Below, in pieces: positions 22,506-33,950 of a stretch of DNA of 64,000 bases (its first letter is position 1; each line of letters starts with the position of its first letter). The position numbers and the translations under genes are program-made. The stretch is from Kitagawia praeruptora (Eukaryota > Streptophyta > Magnoliopsida > Apiales > Apiaceae). The stretch is from contig CM075348.1 in assembly GCA_037693485.1 (NCBI GenBank), positions 29,196,501-29,260,500 of the forward strand. Direction: 5' to 3'. Below the pieces are notes generated by a model, which was given only the letters and a program-made list of their open reading frames with translations, was not told where the DNA came from and searched no databases.

Positions 22506-23402
22506 ATGTGGATTATATTTATTGTACTTATTGTACTTATGTGCATGATTGTGATTAACCTTGATTCAGCATTTGGTCCTGTTTCACTTACCAACTACTT
22601 TTCACACATTGAATCATTGAGTTGCTCTAATTTTAAGAAGTGGAAAGAGCAAATTGATTTTACATTGGGAGTTACTGCCCTTGATTATGCCATAAGGGTT
22701 GCAAAACCTGCTGCCATTATGGCCGAAAGCTCTGCTGAGCAAAAGGCTGATTATGCAAAATGGGAGCATAGCAACCGTGTTTCCTTAATGATTCTTAAGG
22801 GCTTCATTACTAGTGCAATTCGTGGAGCAATCCCCGAATCTAATAATGCAAAGGAGTACCTAGCGAACATTGAGGGACAATTCAAGGCTTCCACTAAGGC
22901 TCCAGCCACTACACTGATCTCGAAAATGGTCACTCTCAAGTATAATGGTTCAAGTGGTGTTCGTGATCACATTATGAGAATGAATGATATGGCTTCTCAG
23001 TTAAAGGATATGAACATGGAAATCTCTTAAGGTTTTCTCGTCCACTTCATAATGACTTCTCTTCCTGCACAATTTGGTCCTTTTAAGATCAACTACAATA
23101 CGCAGAAAGAAAAGTGGAAGATGAGCGAGCTGATTTCTATGTGCGTTCAAGAAGAAGAACGCCTTAGGTCTGAGAAGGTTGAAAGTGCTCATGTTGTGAC
23201 CACGACACCCGCTAAAGGAAAAGGAAAGAAATATGGCAATATTAAAAAGAAAAAGGGAATTAATGCAGCTGTCACGAAGGACAAGGGACAGACTTCTGGC
23301 ACAAAGAACTTTGGAGGTCCTAAATGTAACTTTTGCAGAGCTAAGGGACACATAAGGAAAGAGTGTTCCAAATTTCGCGAGTGGTTAAATAAAAAAAGGT
23401 AA
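22506..23402 (+). pseudogene. Copia gag (one in-frame stop)
   Basis: One frame from 22506 to 23402 is broken by a TAA at 23028-23030. Before the stop are the conserved gag blocks (LSCSNFKKWKEQIDFTLG, DYAKWEHSNRVSLMILK). After it come LPAQFGPFKINYNTQKEKW and a CCHC zinc knuckle (CNFCRAKGHIRKEC, near 23326-23370) in a lysine-rich tail that binds RNA. The product would be the nucleocapsid/capsid precursor. The stop and the frame shift into protease mark it as inactive. Confidence 0.85.
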
Positions 23403-25900
23403 TGCATCTATTTATGTTTGTTATGAAGCTTTTACATCTGAAGCTCCTTTAAATACATGGTGGATAGACACTGGTGCAACTGTGCATATAACTAATTCAT
23501 TGCAGGGATTCCTTTCCGTGAGAAGCTAAATAAATGAGACTGATATTTACTCGTTGGAAATGGAGAGAAAGTACAAATTGAAGCTGTAGGAACTTTCCGA
23601 CTTATGTTGGAAAGTGGTTTTAATTTGGATTTAATGGATACTGTTTATGTTCCCCGTATTACTAAAAACCTTATTTCTGTTTCAAAATTAGACACTTATG
23701 GATATTCGTTTAAATTTGGAAATAAAGGTTTTTCTCTATTTTTTTATTCTGAGTATATTGGCTCTGGGCTGTTAGAGGGAAACCTTTACAGATTATGTTT
23801 GAATGCTTCTTTTAGTAAATCCTTAATTTCAATGAATGTGCAAGAAGAAGTTGCAACTGGTTCTAAAAAGAGAAAAAGAAATGACGAGAATTCCTCAAAA
23901 TTGTGGCATGAACGACTTGGTCACATATCCAAAAGTCGAATGGAAAGACTTGTTAAAGAAGGACTTCTTCATCCATTAGATTTCTCAGATTTTGACACAT
24001 GTATTAAATGTATTAAAGAAAAATTTGTAAAATCAAACAAAAAGGGTGCAACTCGTAGAACTAAGTGTTTGGAGATAATCCACACTGACATTAGTGGACC
24101 ATACACTCCAGGCATAGGTGGTCATAAGTATTTTATTACTTTTATTGATGACTACTCACGTTATGGCTACATTTATCTTTTGCATGAAAAATCTGAAGCA
24201 CTCGATATGTTTAAAATTTATAAAGCAGAAGTTAAAAAACAACTTAAATTAGATATTAAGGTTGTTAGATCTGATAGAGGAGGAGAGTATTATGGAAAAC
24301 TCTCTGAATCTGGACAGAATCCAGGACCTTTTGCCTTATTTTTGCGAGAGTGTGGCATCATTCCTCAGTACACAATGCCGGGTACACCCCAACAGAATGG
24401 TGTTGCTGAGAGACGAAATCGAACTCTTATGGATATGGTTCAAAGCATGATATGTCACAGTAAGTTGCCAGAATTGTTATGGGTTGAAGCCCTTAAAACA
24501 GCTATGCATATCCTTAATCGGGTCCCAAGTAAGTCCGTGCCTAAAACACCTTACGAAATATGGACTGAAAGGGAAGTCAATTTTGGATATATGCATGTAT
24601 GGGGTTGTTTGGCTGAAGCGAAAATATATAACCCACACATCAAGAAATTGGACCCTAAGACTATTACTTATCATTTTATTGGTTACCCCGAAAGATCTAA
24701 AGGTTTTAGATTTTATTGTCCATCACACACCACTCGAATAGTTGAGACTAGAAATGCAGTATTTTTTGAGGATGCTGAAGTCAGTGTGAGTACATCTCGA
24801 AAGATAAATCTGGAAGAGATCCAGGAGAATGTCTCTATTCCTATCATTCCAGATATTAGTGCACCAGAAAATGATGATAAAAATGTTGGTGCAAATGAGA
24901 ATGTACATTAAGAACCACCTCAAGATGACAATAACACTACTGAACCTCTTAGGAGGTCAGAAAGGGTAAGACGATCAGCAATCTCGAATGATTATATTGT
25001 GTATTTAGATGAAATTGAGTCTAATCTTGGCATGGGACCTGATCCTGTTTCTTATAAAGAAGCTATTGCTAGTAACCATTCAACTCAATGGCTTGCAGCC
25101 ATGGAGGATGAGTTGAAATCCATGAAGGATAATGATGTATGGGATCTAGTTGAGTTGCCACAAGGGGTCAAAGCTGTAGGCTGCAAATGGGTCTACAAAA
25201 CTAAGCTTGATTCTAGTGGGAACATCGAAAGATATAAAGCTAGATTGGTTGCAAAGGGCTTCACACAAAGAAAAGGAATTGATTATAATGATACATTTTC
25301 CCCTGTTTCGAGTAAGGACTCGCTTCATATCATCATGGCTTTAGTAGCTCATTATGATTTAGAGTTACACCAAATGGATGTTAAAACCGCTTTTCTTAAT
25401 GGTGACTTGCATGAGGATGTCTACATGTCACAACCGGAAGGTTTTGTAGTCAAAGGCAAGGAACACATGAAATGTCGGTTAAAGAAGTCCATATATGGAT
25501 TAAGGCAAGCTTCTATAGAGTGGTATATTAAATTTGATGATGTGATTGGAAAATTTGGGTTTAAAGAAAATTTTGTTGACCAATGCATATATCTAAAAGT
25601 GAGTGGGAGCAAGTACATTATTTTAGTACTATATGTGGATGATATTCTACTCGCTAATAGCGATATGAATTTAATGCATGAGACAAAGAGATTCCTTCAT
25701 AAGAATTTTGATATGAAGGATCTGGGGGAAGCATCTTATGTCTTGGGCAATGAAATTCATAGAAATAGATCTCATGGAATTTTGGGTTTATCACAAAGAG
25801 CTTATATTGATAAAGTTCTCAAATGTTTTAACATGCAAAATTGTTCTCCAAGCGTTGCTCCTGTTGTCAAGGGTGACAAATTTAGCTTGAAACAATGTCC
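23403..25900 (+). pseudogene. Copia pol, 5' part: protease, integrase and most of reverse transcriptase
   Basis: The protease motif WWIDTGATVHIT (23458-23493) is in a different frame from what follows. From 23604 one frame runs through GAG-pre-integrase (WHERLGHISKSRM, CIKCIKEKF) and the integrase core (HTDISGPY, SDRGGEY, QQNGVAERRNRT; the DDE residues are present) to a TAA at 24909-24911. The same frame then continues into reverse transcriptase (CKWVYKTKLDSSG, MDVKTAFLNGDL, LVLYVDDILLANSD with the YVDD active site). Coding is cut at 25900-25903 by the CACTA transposon. The 3' part resumes at 30113. Confidence 0.88.
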
Positions 25901-26109
25901 TCACACTACGCCACAAATGGGCTTCAACAACGCTTTTTTCAGTGTTACAAGCAAAAGTGTTGGCATAAATGCCTTAAAATTGGTCTACGGTAACACTTTT
26001 TTTTGATGTTACAATTGATAGTAACCAGTGTTACTATAGCCATAAATCTGTATCTATGGTAACACCAAAATCGGCGCTACTACCATTGATCTTTAAAAAA
26101 AGTGTTACC

Positions 26110-27870
26110 AAAAGTGGAAAAATAGACAAACTTGTATTTGAGCGGCATTTTAATTTTTTATATACCTATTTTATGTATATTTAATACAAATAAATATCAC
26201 ATTTTTTATTTTATAAATTAATTAAAAATATAAAAGTTTTTTTTATAGTTATTTGTTGAATATTATAAAAAAACACAAATATTATTAGAAAAATACAAAA
26301 TTTTGATATATCATAGATTTTAAATTTTAAGAAATTTTAAATTTTAAATAATATGAGATATTAACTTTATCACATTTTAGGAGAAATAGAACATATTTTA
26401 ATATAAAAAATCTTAATCAATTTTTATTAGAACACGACATGTTACCTTAGATCATTAATAAACTCAAATTTTATTTTTTTAACCAAAAAATTGTTTAATT
26501 ATTTAAAACACATTTACTTTTAAAAATTTCATTTTTATAAAAAAAAGAGTTTACCAATCGAATGAGTTTTTATTTTAAATATCAATTATTATTGTTATTA
26601 TTATTATTATTATTTAAGTTCTATTTATTTATTAAATGTAAAGTATAAAATGTAAAATGTAAAAAACAAAATCAGAAAAACAAAGAAATAATTGTAAAAA
26701 CTGAGAAATAATGCACGATGCCCTGTGAAATTTTTTAGCGGCCAATTATCCCGCCACACTCTCATTTTTCTCTCTCAAATATCAATTATATCGCTCTCTC
26801 TCATACACTTAACCAAAATAATACTTCAACTCTCTCTCATTCTACTCTCTCGCTCTCGTGCTCTCTCTCTCTCTCCCTCTCCCTCTCGTAAACCTCTATT
26901 TCTCTCTAAATCTTCTCTCTAATTTTATATCAAATTAGTACGTTAGGCTGATCAATTGAATATGGGTTCGGTTTGAATTCAAATTGGGGCTTCTTTAAAT
27001 TAGGGCTTTTTCAGATTAGGAGTTCATTGTGTTTTGAGTTTAATTGATTCAGTTTTTGCACTTGAACTTCAACTGATTGCGGTTTATTTTCGATTTCAGG
27101 CATTTCCAGTTTGGGCTTTCGATTTGGGGCTTTGTAAGTGGATGCCTTTCGCTTCCATATAATGCAGACAAAAGAGCTAGGTACATATTTAATTCAACCG
27201 TAAATATGGTGGCCCGTCCTTTTTTTAATTCAACCGTAGGATTCTTGTAAGTACTGAATTTGTAATATTATGACTGTGGGTATTGAACTGAGCTTTCAAC
27301 TGGGTTTATGTGTTTTTGATAAAGCTCTGGGTTGAGTGTGTGCGATTTAGGGCTCAGCTGATACATTTGGGAACAACATGTAAAGTAGTGCACCGATTAG
27401 TAACAATGAATAGAAGAGATTAGGTCCAAGGATCAACAGAGTGCCTTAGAGAGAGAAAATAAGTTGCACTTTATATATGTAATATGATTACCGTTAGATA
27501 CATACTACTTAGATTTATGATATTGGATATTGAGTGGTTTTTTATTATTAGCAACACCACAAAAGTGTTCTGTAGCAACACTAACAATGTAATAATGTGC
27601 CCTAGAGAAGTGCTTGAGAGTAATTATTGTTGGGATATGACTGTTTAATTTTGCTAACCTTTTCTTAGCCAATTGTTAGCATCTCAATTTTTCGTATATG
27701 CATCTCCTATTCTCCTGTAAGATAAAACTCCTTAACTTTAACTCCTTTTACATCTAATACACTGGCTGTAAATTGAACAATGAACAATTATTTTTTTTCT
27801 TGAAACATGTAATTATTATTATCCTTATAAATTTCACAGTGTTAAAGTTGAGTGTTTTTTTTGTCTTACA
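26110..27870. other. CACTA interior, left: AT-rich then promoter/leader-like DNA
   Basis: 26110-26720 is AT-rich with no coding. 26750-26935 is strongly CT-rich, like a plant 5' leader. 26935-27180 resembles leader/intron sequence with several TTCAGG acceptor-like sites. I cannot assign it to a gene. It may be the 5' end of the captured gene whose exon pieces follow at 27877. Confidence 0.35.
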
Positions 27871-27876
27871 TAATAG

Positions 27877-28147
27877 GATGAATTAAGGAAAGACCTTGGA
27901 ATGGATGAGGATCTTCCTCGTCCATTTACTAAAATGGAGGAATGCATGGAGGCTTGTGATTGCATAATTACTAAGGTATACACTGATGTTATGTACATTC
28001 ATGATTCTTCACTGGATTTTCTTTACTTTCAACAAATCTTTGCTCTTCTAGTAGTAATTCGGTTTCCTGTAGGTTGGTCCAGGGACTATCGCTGAAGCTA
28101 TGATTAGAGGCCTCCCTATTATTTTAAATGGTTTCATTGCTGGACAG
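27877..28147 (+). pseudogene. Captured MGDG synthase gene fragment (rearranged)
   Basis: Two exon-like islands are separated by a GT-AG intron. Island 1 (27877-27975) encodes a start resembling ELRKDLGMDEDLP joined directly to FTKMEECMEACDCIITK. Island 2 (28073-28147) encodes VGPGTIAEAMIRGLPIILNG and IAGQ. These match blocks of plant monogalactosyldiacylglycerol synthase, the GT28-type galactosyltransferase of plastid envelopes. Between ELGMDE(D/N)LP and KMEECM, MGDG synthases normally have a long stretch including the glycine-rich GGGEGMGP segment, which is missing here. After island 2 the frame stops (TTTGGTTTTTAA). It is therefore a rearranged fragment without catalytic capacity. Confidence 0.8.
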
Positions 28148-28599
28148 TTTGGTTTTTAACTTAAGTAGTCATACTTCTGGTAACAAGTTACAGTAATTGA
28201 CCTGCTATTATAATTTATTAGTAGTTGGTAAGCAGTTTATTAGTGCCTTTCGCTTCCATAATCTTTACTTGCTGGTTCCATATTTGTCTGAATTTTATTC
28301 TCTCCCTGTAACTGATGATCTCGTTGACTTGCACGTGTATTGTTATGTTTGAATATTGCAAGTTTGATGTTGATGAATTCAAGGATTGCAGAAGTAACAA
28401 TATTTCTGGAGAAATGGTTATTAAACAAATCACATTGTGAACCCTTTATGATGGTATAGTTGGGTGTTTCTTTATTTCTTTATTTTTGTACATGCTTTTT
28501 TGTACATGCTATATGGAAAAGAATGCTAGTTGGACCATGTTTTGCTGCTTTTGTTAACTCCATCTTGTTTGCCCCCTATTTTTCTTATGCTTGCAGGTA

Positions 28600-29010
28600 G
28601 CTCAAATATTTACTTGCACTTTAATACTTCTGCTGCAAATTGGGAACACTTTTTGAAAGCTTCCTGGTGGCCATCTAAAACCAGGAGAGAATGGTAATAT
28701 ATCTAATGATTTAAAGTTTACATTACCTACTTGTGATCATTTTAATCAGGTGGGGGCTTATGCTATGTTTATATTTTGGCATAGGTACCTGAATGATGAA
28801 AGTGGTGAAGGTTTGTAGCATGTTGCAAGGATCATTATGTTAAATGCGGTATGCCCATTAATCCTCTCACCAACTTTCCAGGAAATGAATATTTTCTATT
28901 TTACCTTATTTTAATATTGGATTTGGACTAATACACGTACTGTATATGAACATCTATTTTGCAGGTAATTGGGCTCATGTCAAAGGGAATCGATAACTGG
29001 GGACATATAA
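28600..29010 (+). other. Further exon-like islands of unknown origin in the CACTA element
   Basis: A piece after an AG acceptor at about 28598 can read SSNIYLHFNTSAANWEHFLK and then ASWWPSKTRREW before GTAATAT. A second piece at about 28785-28818 could read YLNDESGEG. A third follows a CAG at about 28965. Splice-like borders suggest exons of a captured gene, perhaps the one that supplies the chromodomain-like piece at 29338. I do not recognise the family. Confidence 0.3.
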
Positions 29011-29337
29011 GTATGGACTAGTGCACTTGTCTCTTTTTACTTTCTCTGTTTTAAAGTCCTAAGATTCTCTATTAAACCCTATTACCTTATCCAGACAAAG
29101 AGTTGCATTTTAAAATGCAAAGTTCAAACCAAAGTTGACAGCAGAGGCAATACCATGATCCTAAATATTAAAGAGGGATAAATTTATGACATGATAATAG
29201 TTTGTTGTGTTTCTTGTTGTCTTTTCTCATCCTTTCATTTGTGAAATGTTTCAGTTTTCTTTATACATCTCCTAATCTTTTCCAGGCTGTTAAGGATGGC
29301 ATGGTTTCAGTTTTCATTTGTACTTCAAGTTGTTACT

Positions 29338-29470
29338 ACGAGTAGCTTGTGAAGTGGCGTGGGCTTGATTACAAAAGTGTTACATGGGAGTTGGACAGTT
29401 TTCTAAGCTTTGTTCATGGTGTTAATCTTATAAAGGAGTACGAGAATAAGCCCTGCAAACCGAAGGTGTT
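29338..29470 (+). pseudogene. Captured chromodomain-like fragment
   Basis: The translation LVKWRGLDYKSVTWELDSFL and then LIKEYENKPCKP fits the second half of a chromodomain. The (L/V)KW-G-L-Y---TWE core is the family's conserved strand and aromatic-cage region. Plant CHD remodellers and MOM1-like proteins carry similar segments with a following helix ending in (D/E)YE. It is preceded by AG-ending intron-like sequence and is only about 40 residues long. No helicase domain is present. The choice among CHD, MOM1 or other chromo-proteins is not resolved. Confidence 0.55.
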
Positions 29471-30112
29471 GAGGTTGCTAATAAGTTGCTACTTAACTTT
29501 TAAACTACTCAAGTTAGCTATTCCACGATATTTAACTTAATTAGGTAGGCTTTAGATGGTTGGTTTGTGGATTTGATGTAGTTATTTTGGATGAGATTTT
29601 ATGTATTGGAATGACTTTTGGATAGCCTTTATGTATTGGAATGTTTGTCAATATTTTGAATGAGAATCTTTATTTTTCAATTTTACATGTTGCTTTTCTT
29701 TATTTTAAATGTTGGTATAGAGCCTGTAAAAATGTAGCCATTGGCTATAAAGTATTGATCATTATGTGTTGGCAAAAGATTAGCAAAGTGTTGGCATAGG
29801 TCTACACCAACACTTTTAATAGTGTTACTACAAAGATAATGGTGTAACCATAGATCTATAGCAACATCTTATAACGTGTAGCCACAGATCAGAAAGGTGT
29901 TGGCATATGGGTCTAAGCCTACACTTTTCTCCGATGTTACCAAAAATCGAAAAAGTGTTAGCATAGGGGTCTATGGTTGCGGCCAATTTGGTAACACTAC
30001 CATTTTTGGTCAAAGTGTTGCCATAGCTGGTTTTAGGCTCTTTTAGCAACACTTTTTGCCCTATAAGCACACTTTTTTTTTGGCGTAGCTGTAGGCCATT
30101 TGTGGCGTAGTG

Positions 30113-30829
30113 TCAAAATCAGCTGGAATTGGATCAAATGGAGAATATTCCTTATGCTTGGCAGTTGGGAGTCTTATGTATGCTCAGGTTTGTACTCGTC
30201 TAGACATAGCATATATTGTTGGAATGCTAGGGCGATACCAAATAAATCCAGGTCCGGATCATTGGAAAGCTGTTAAAAAGGTCATGCGGTATTTGCAAGG
30301 TACAAAAGATTTTATGCTCACATATCGAAAGACGGATAACCTTGAAGTCATTGGTTATTCGGATTCCGATTATGTTGGGTGTAAAGAGGAGTTGAAATCC
30401 ACTTCAGGTTACATTTTTATGCTTTCTAGAGGAGCTATATCATGGAAAAGTGCTAAGCAGTCGTTGCATACCTCTTATACAATGGAAGCTGAATTTGTGG
30501 CTTGCTATTAGGCAACGAAGCAAGCTCTATGGTCGAGAAATTTTGTCACGTATCTCAAAATAGTTGACACTATTTCTAGACCACTGAAAATTTATTGCGA
30601 TAATAAAACTGATGTTTCTTTCTCTAAAGACTACAAGATAAGTGATGCGACAAAACACATAGATATAAAGTATCTTGTAGTGCGAGAAAGAGTTCAAAAA
30701 CAACAAGTGTCTATTGAGCAAATTAGTACAGTTGCTATGTTGGCGGATCCATTGACAAAAGGTTTACAGCCCAATCTCTTTCGAGAACATGTTGCTAGCA
30801 TGAGTTTGGTTGATAATCTTTCTTATTGA
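30113..30829 (+). pseudogene. Copia pol, 3' part: end of reverse transcriptase and RNase H
   Basis: This continues the reverse transcriptase interrupted at 25900. A one-base frame shift soon after the junction moves coding to the frame of 30110-30829. It reads AVGSLMYAQVCTRLDIAYIV, PDHWKAVKKVMRYLQGT, GYSDSDYVGCKEELKSTSGY and TMEAEFVACY. A TAG (30509-30511) follows, and after it CDNKTDVSFSKD, KHIDIKYLVVRE and LADPLTKGL to a TGA at 30827-30829. These are the RNase H blocks typical of Copia. The stop plus the shift show that it is not functional. Confidence 0.88.
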
Positions 30830-31221
30830 TTCATGGATTTTATTGTAAGACACTAGTATTGTGATCACCTTATGTTATGGTTTTTGGACAAAGTATTTAG
30901 TTTGTTACTTCTATTATTGTGCACATTCGAAGTTTATGGAAAAAACAATTATGTAAGGACCTCATGGACATATTGATTTGCTATTGATTATGAAATATTA
31001 TGTTGTTCATGACTTAAGCTAGTATCTCTGTTAAGTTTTATAATTATACTTGGATTGTAACTGGAGGACGGTTTCATATTTGTACATGAGTATGATACTA
31101 CCTTTAATTCTGTTTTTGTATGATGTAAAATTTAGCCTGTCTTAAGGGATGTAATGCTCAATAATAAAAGTCTTGTTATATGTATGTTGAAGATATAATG
31201 ACCCTTGGCCAAGTGGGAGAA

Positions 31222-32022
31222 TGTTGGATTCGACGGGATCCAATCCATTTATTTATGGCCCATCGGGTATTATTGTTAATATTTTAAATAAAGACTTGAG
31301 CCTAATGAATAATTAAATATAACATGCTTAACCTGAAAAAGGAAATTGATTAGTAAAGCAAAAATTTTAAAGGTAACATGTTTAACCTGAAAAAGGAAAT
31401 TGATTAGTAAAACAAAATTTTAGTTAGATAAAATATAAAAAAAGATTTTATCTGTAATTAAGTAAGGGTAATTAGGTAAATTCAACAGGTACCAACCAAC
31501 CGACCAACCAAACTTTTAATGTTTCGGAATTTATATAATAGTATAGATTAATAGCACTTAATTTATATATTTAATTATTACATCTAATATATATCTATTT
31601 AGATATATTTATTTATAATGGCTTAAGTACCCAAGCCCATAACTTTGATGAACGGTTATGGGTTTAGCCCATTAGGGTTGGTCCCATTATTCCCTCTATA
31701 TAATAAATCTCCCATAACTTTGATGGACGGTTATGGGTTTAGCCCATTAGGGTTGGTCCCATTATTTATAAGAAATCTTATGTGAGAAGAAATGAGAAGA
31801 AAAGATGCATGTCTCATAATATTCAGACGTATAATCCTTACGTATAGAGGAGAATAGTGAAGATCAAAACCCTAAGTATTCACGCTCTTCGCACACTGTC
31901 AAGATCATCAATGGTCTCTTTCGATTAGGTACGTTTCTGCTATTTATTTATACTCATAGTTTTGATCAGGAGATTCATGTATATATATTATGTTACATTT
32001 ATATACATGATTTATTCTAACA
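31222..32022 (+). repeat. Copia 3' LTR with an extra insert and a local duplication
   Basis: It matches the 5' LTR, but about 230 bases (about 31320-31549, two copies of an AACATG(C/T)TTAACCTGAAAAAGG unit and AT-rich DNA) are added after AATAATTAAATATA. A stretch of about 75 bases (CCATAACTTTGATG(A/G)ACGG to GGTTGGTCCCATTAT) is present twice in tandem (31638 and 31713). A purine tract (AAGTGGGAGAA, 31211-31221) precedes it. Confidence 0.9.
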
Positions 32023-32027
32023 GGAGC

Positions 32028-32829
32028 ATCTTGGTACTGTATGTTGGGGCTATTGGCTTATGTTGTTAGGCTGGATCCACGCTGGCATCAATCATATAAG
32101 TGTTGATTGATGCTATTTTGGAGAAAATAAGGAATTTCGGTTGTATTATCACGTTCAGCTGTTCAGCTTCTTATTGCAATCTATTTCATAGATGGACTGG
32201 CATCATGTTCTGCAAATTTTAAAAATCATTGTCTCAATGTTACCTATACCTGAGTAAGTTGGGGTTAGTCCTTTGTTCATAGCACTGTCAGCTATTTACA
32301 ACTAAAATTTTCGGATTGACAATGTGTAAAAGAAGTAGTCAGGAGTTTCATGATCAATGCATGATAATGGTAGTGCCATTACAATCTGATGATGTTGAAG
32401 CATTGCAACAAATTTCTTGTCATTTTAAGATTTTAAACCACAGCAATCTCTTCTTTGCGGCACATTTTTATATATCTACGTGCTCCGAATGTTAAATTTG
32501 TTCCAAATGTTTTTAATCTCTGTAATTTATAGCCTAACCATTGCCAAGGACTGGTGGTTACATAATGCAACTACATTGTGATTACAGCAACTATGAATAT
32601 CGACGATAATACTCTTGCTGCATCTATATATTTGATAAATGTCAGGCCTAGTTAAAACCGATCAGATTTTTAAGATTTTGATGAAATCCATGTCATTTCT
32701 GTTCTTAGAAACACTACTGTAATTTTGCCAACTTGTGATAGCCTATCCGTTTTGCCATATCATTGCATTTAACAAAGTCACCAAAATTTTATGTGTCTCT
32801 GTTACATATGCCGGGACATCAGAGAATAA
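32028..32829. repeat. Gap after the Copia element; contains direct repeat copy A
   Basis: No confident gene. From about 32430 to 32790 the DNA matches about 34150-34510 in the same orientation: TTAAACCACA, ATATATCTA(C/T)GTGCTCCG(A/G)ATGTTA, ATGCAACTACATTGTGATTA and AAACCGATCAGATTTTT are shared. The two copies flank the LORELEI-like gene. This points to an old local duplication of that gene's downstream or upstream DNA. Confidence 0.65.
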
Positions 32830-33096
32830 ACTCTGGCACAAAGTGATCAGAATATGTTTCCTTTTTTCTTTCTACAAAACTTAAACCCCCCGAAACAAGG
32901 TGAGGCCGTGAAGGCGATTTTGCTAGAACAAGAATTCTTCGGTGATCAAAACCTTGTAATCAAACGAGTTGTGACCGATTTTAATTTCAGGGAGTGTTAC
33001 ATTAGATACATAAATGCAAAACTGACCCAAATAAATAGGAAATTAAATAAAGCGGGTTTAATTTTGATGTAACAATGTGTAGTTATACTTATCCCT

Positions 33097-33950
33097 TTAG
33101 AACAAATTGAATAGCAAGATGAGGAAGGAAGCTGTGGAAATCATTAGCATGGTTGATTTCTCAGCTGCAGCAGCGCTCGAAGATTTCTGCTGCTTCTGTT
33201 TAGCTTGCATTACTTCATCGCAGTTAAGTCCTTCCTTGTCGTCGTGACACAAGTTAGCGAAAAGTCCAGGTGGATATTTGCCGTAGAGATTAATGTAACT
33301 GAACAAGGTTGTGGCACAGTCATTTTTCATGTCATTCAACTTGTCACTAAAAGGGCAAGCTAATTCCTTAAAAGCACCGCAACATGCTTTTGCTTGGTAG
33401 TTGGGACCTTTACATTGGCTTGTAATGATTGTATAGTTCTGATTCTCAAAGTCTATGTCACAAGCTGCAAATAAATGTAAGATTTCAGAACCAGGGCTCT
33501 CATATGAATTTATGCATATTAACAATCATTAACTTTTCATATAAAGCTTATGTCCAAGAACAGTTATTCCAATTACCAAGATTTTGTTTACTAGCACATA
33601 AAATTAACAAACAAACATGTACGCCTCATTTCAATCTTGGAAATACACATCTCAATATGCATATTTAGATATCTATTTGCAAAATGTAATCAGACTCTTA
33701 AAAAAAATCGCAGGACTAACTTGCTTTTTGCTGGAGGAGGCTGCGTCCAGACAGCACCCGGGATCTAAATATATTATCTGCATAATAAATCGAATAAGAA
33801 GAATGTTAGACGATTTTAATTCCAATACATGCAAATGTATATAATTGCGTCCGTGGTAACATAATTGTGATTACCTGATAGGGTGGTTGAAGAGGCAAAG
33901 CCAGAGAGAAGGAAGAAGAGAAGCAAATGCAAGAATGGTGGGGATGCCAT
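33097..33950 (-). CDS. LLG: LORELEI-like GPI-anchored protein (LLG family), three exons
   Basis: Exons on the minus strand are 33950-33875, 33777-33721 and 33464-33097, giving 166 residues, the family's usual length. The signal peptide is MASPPFLHLLLFFLLSGFAS. The acceptor at 33778 was chosen because it gives SDNIF...SGRSLLQQKA, the family's N-terminal pattern; the alternative AG nearer the exon puts it out of frame. The core has CDIDFENQNYTIITSQCKGP, CCGAFKELACPF, LNDMKNDCATTLFSYINLYG and YPPGLFANLC, with the cysteines expected of LLG proteins. A Ser/Ala stretch and a hydrophobic tail (LMISTASFLILLFNLF) form the GPI signal. LLG proteins chaperone FERONIA-type receptor kinases to the plasma membrane and act as RALF co-receptors. 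Which LLG paralogue it is remains open. Confidence 0.93.

Larger units (their letters stand above)
25904..30112. mobile_element. CACTA (En/Spm) transposon, non-autonomous, carrying gene fragments
   Basis: Terminal inverted repeats are CACTACGCCACAAATGG at 25904 and its complement ending CCATTTGTGGCGTAGTG at 30112. A 3-bp duplication TCA (25901-25903 and 30113-30115) flanks it, as expected for this superfamily. Subterminal regions are full of short AGTGTT(A/G)(C/G)CATAG-type repeats in both orientations (25920-26110 and 29700-30060). No transposase is seen. The interior holds a CT-rich promoter-like stretch (about 26750-26930) and exon-like islands matching plant genes, listed separately. It is inserted within the Copia reverse transcriptase, so it is younger than that element. 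Confidence 0.93.
18014..32022 (+). mobile_element. Copia-type LTR retrotransposon with two nested insertions
   Basis: The 5' LTR starts TGTTGGATTCGATGGGATCC at 18014. The same sequence restarts at 31222 as the 3' LTR, which ends ...TTCTAACA at 32022. Flanking GGAGT and GGAGC form a near-perfect 5-bp target duplication. The primer binding site TGGTATCAGAGC (21452-21463) fits initiator Met-tRNA, and a purine tract AAGTGGGAGA precedes the 3' LTR. The gene order gag, protease, integrase, reverse transcriptase, RNase H is the Ty1/copia order. Frames carry several stops and shifts, so it is dead. A 2.9 kb LTR element sits in its 5' LTR and a 4.2 kb CACTA element in its reverse transcriptase. Net of these, it is about 6.9 kb. 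Confidence 0.95.

Noticed and set aside
32023..32110. Possible C-terminal coding remnant reading WYCMLGLLAYVVRLDPRWHQ just after the Copia
   Set aside because: Too short, with no recognisable upstream exon on the other side of the Copia insertion.
32854..33072. 72-codon + strand ORF next to the LLG gene
   Set aside because: No recognisable motif and no promoter; it lies in the 3' flank of the LLG gene.
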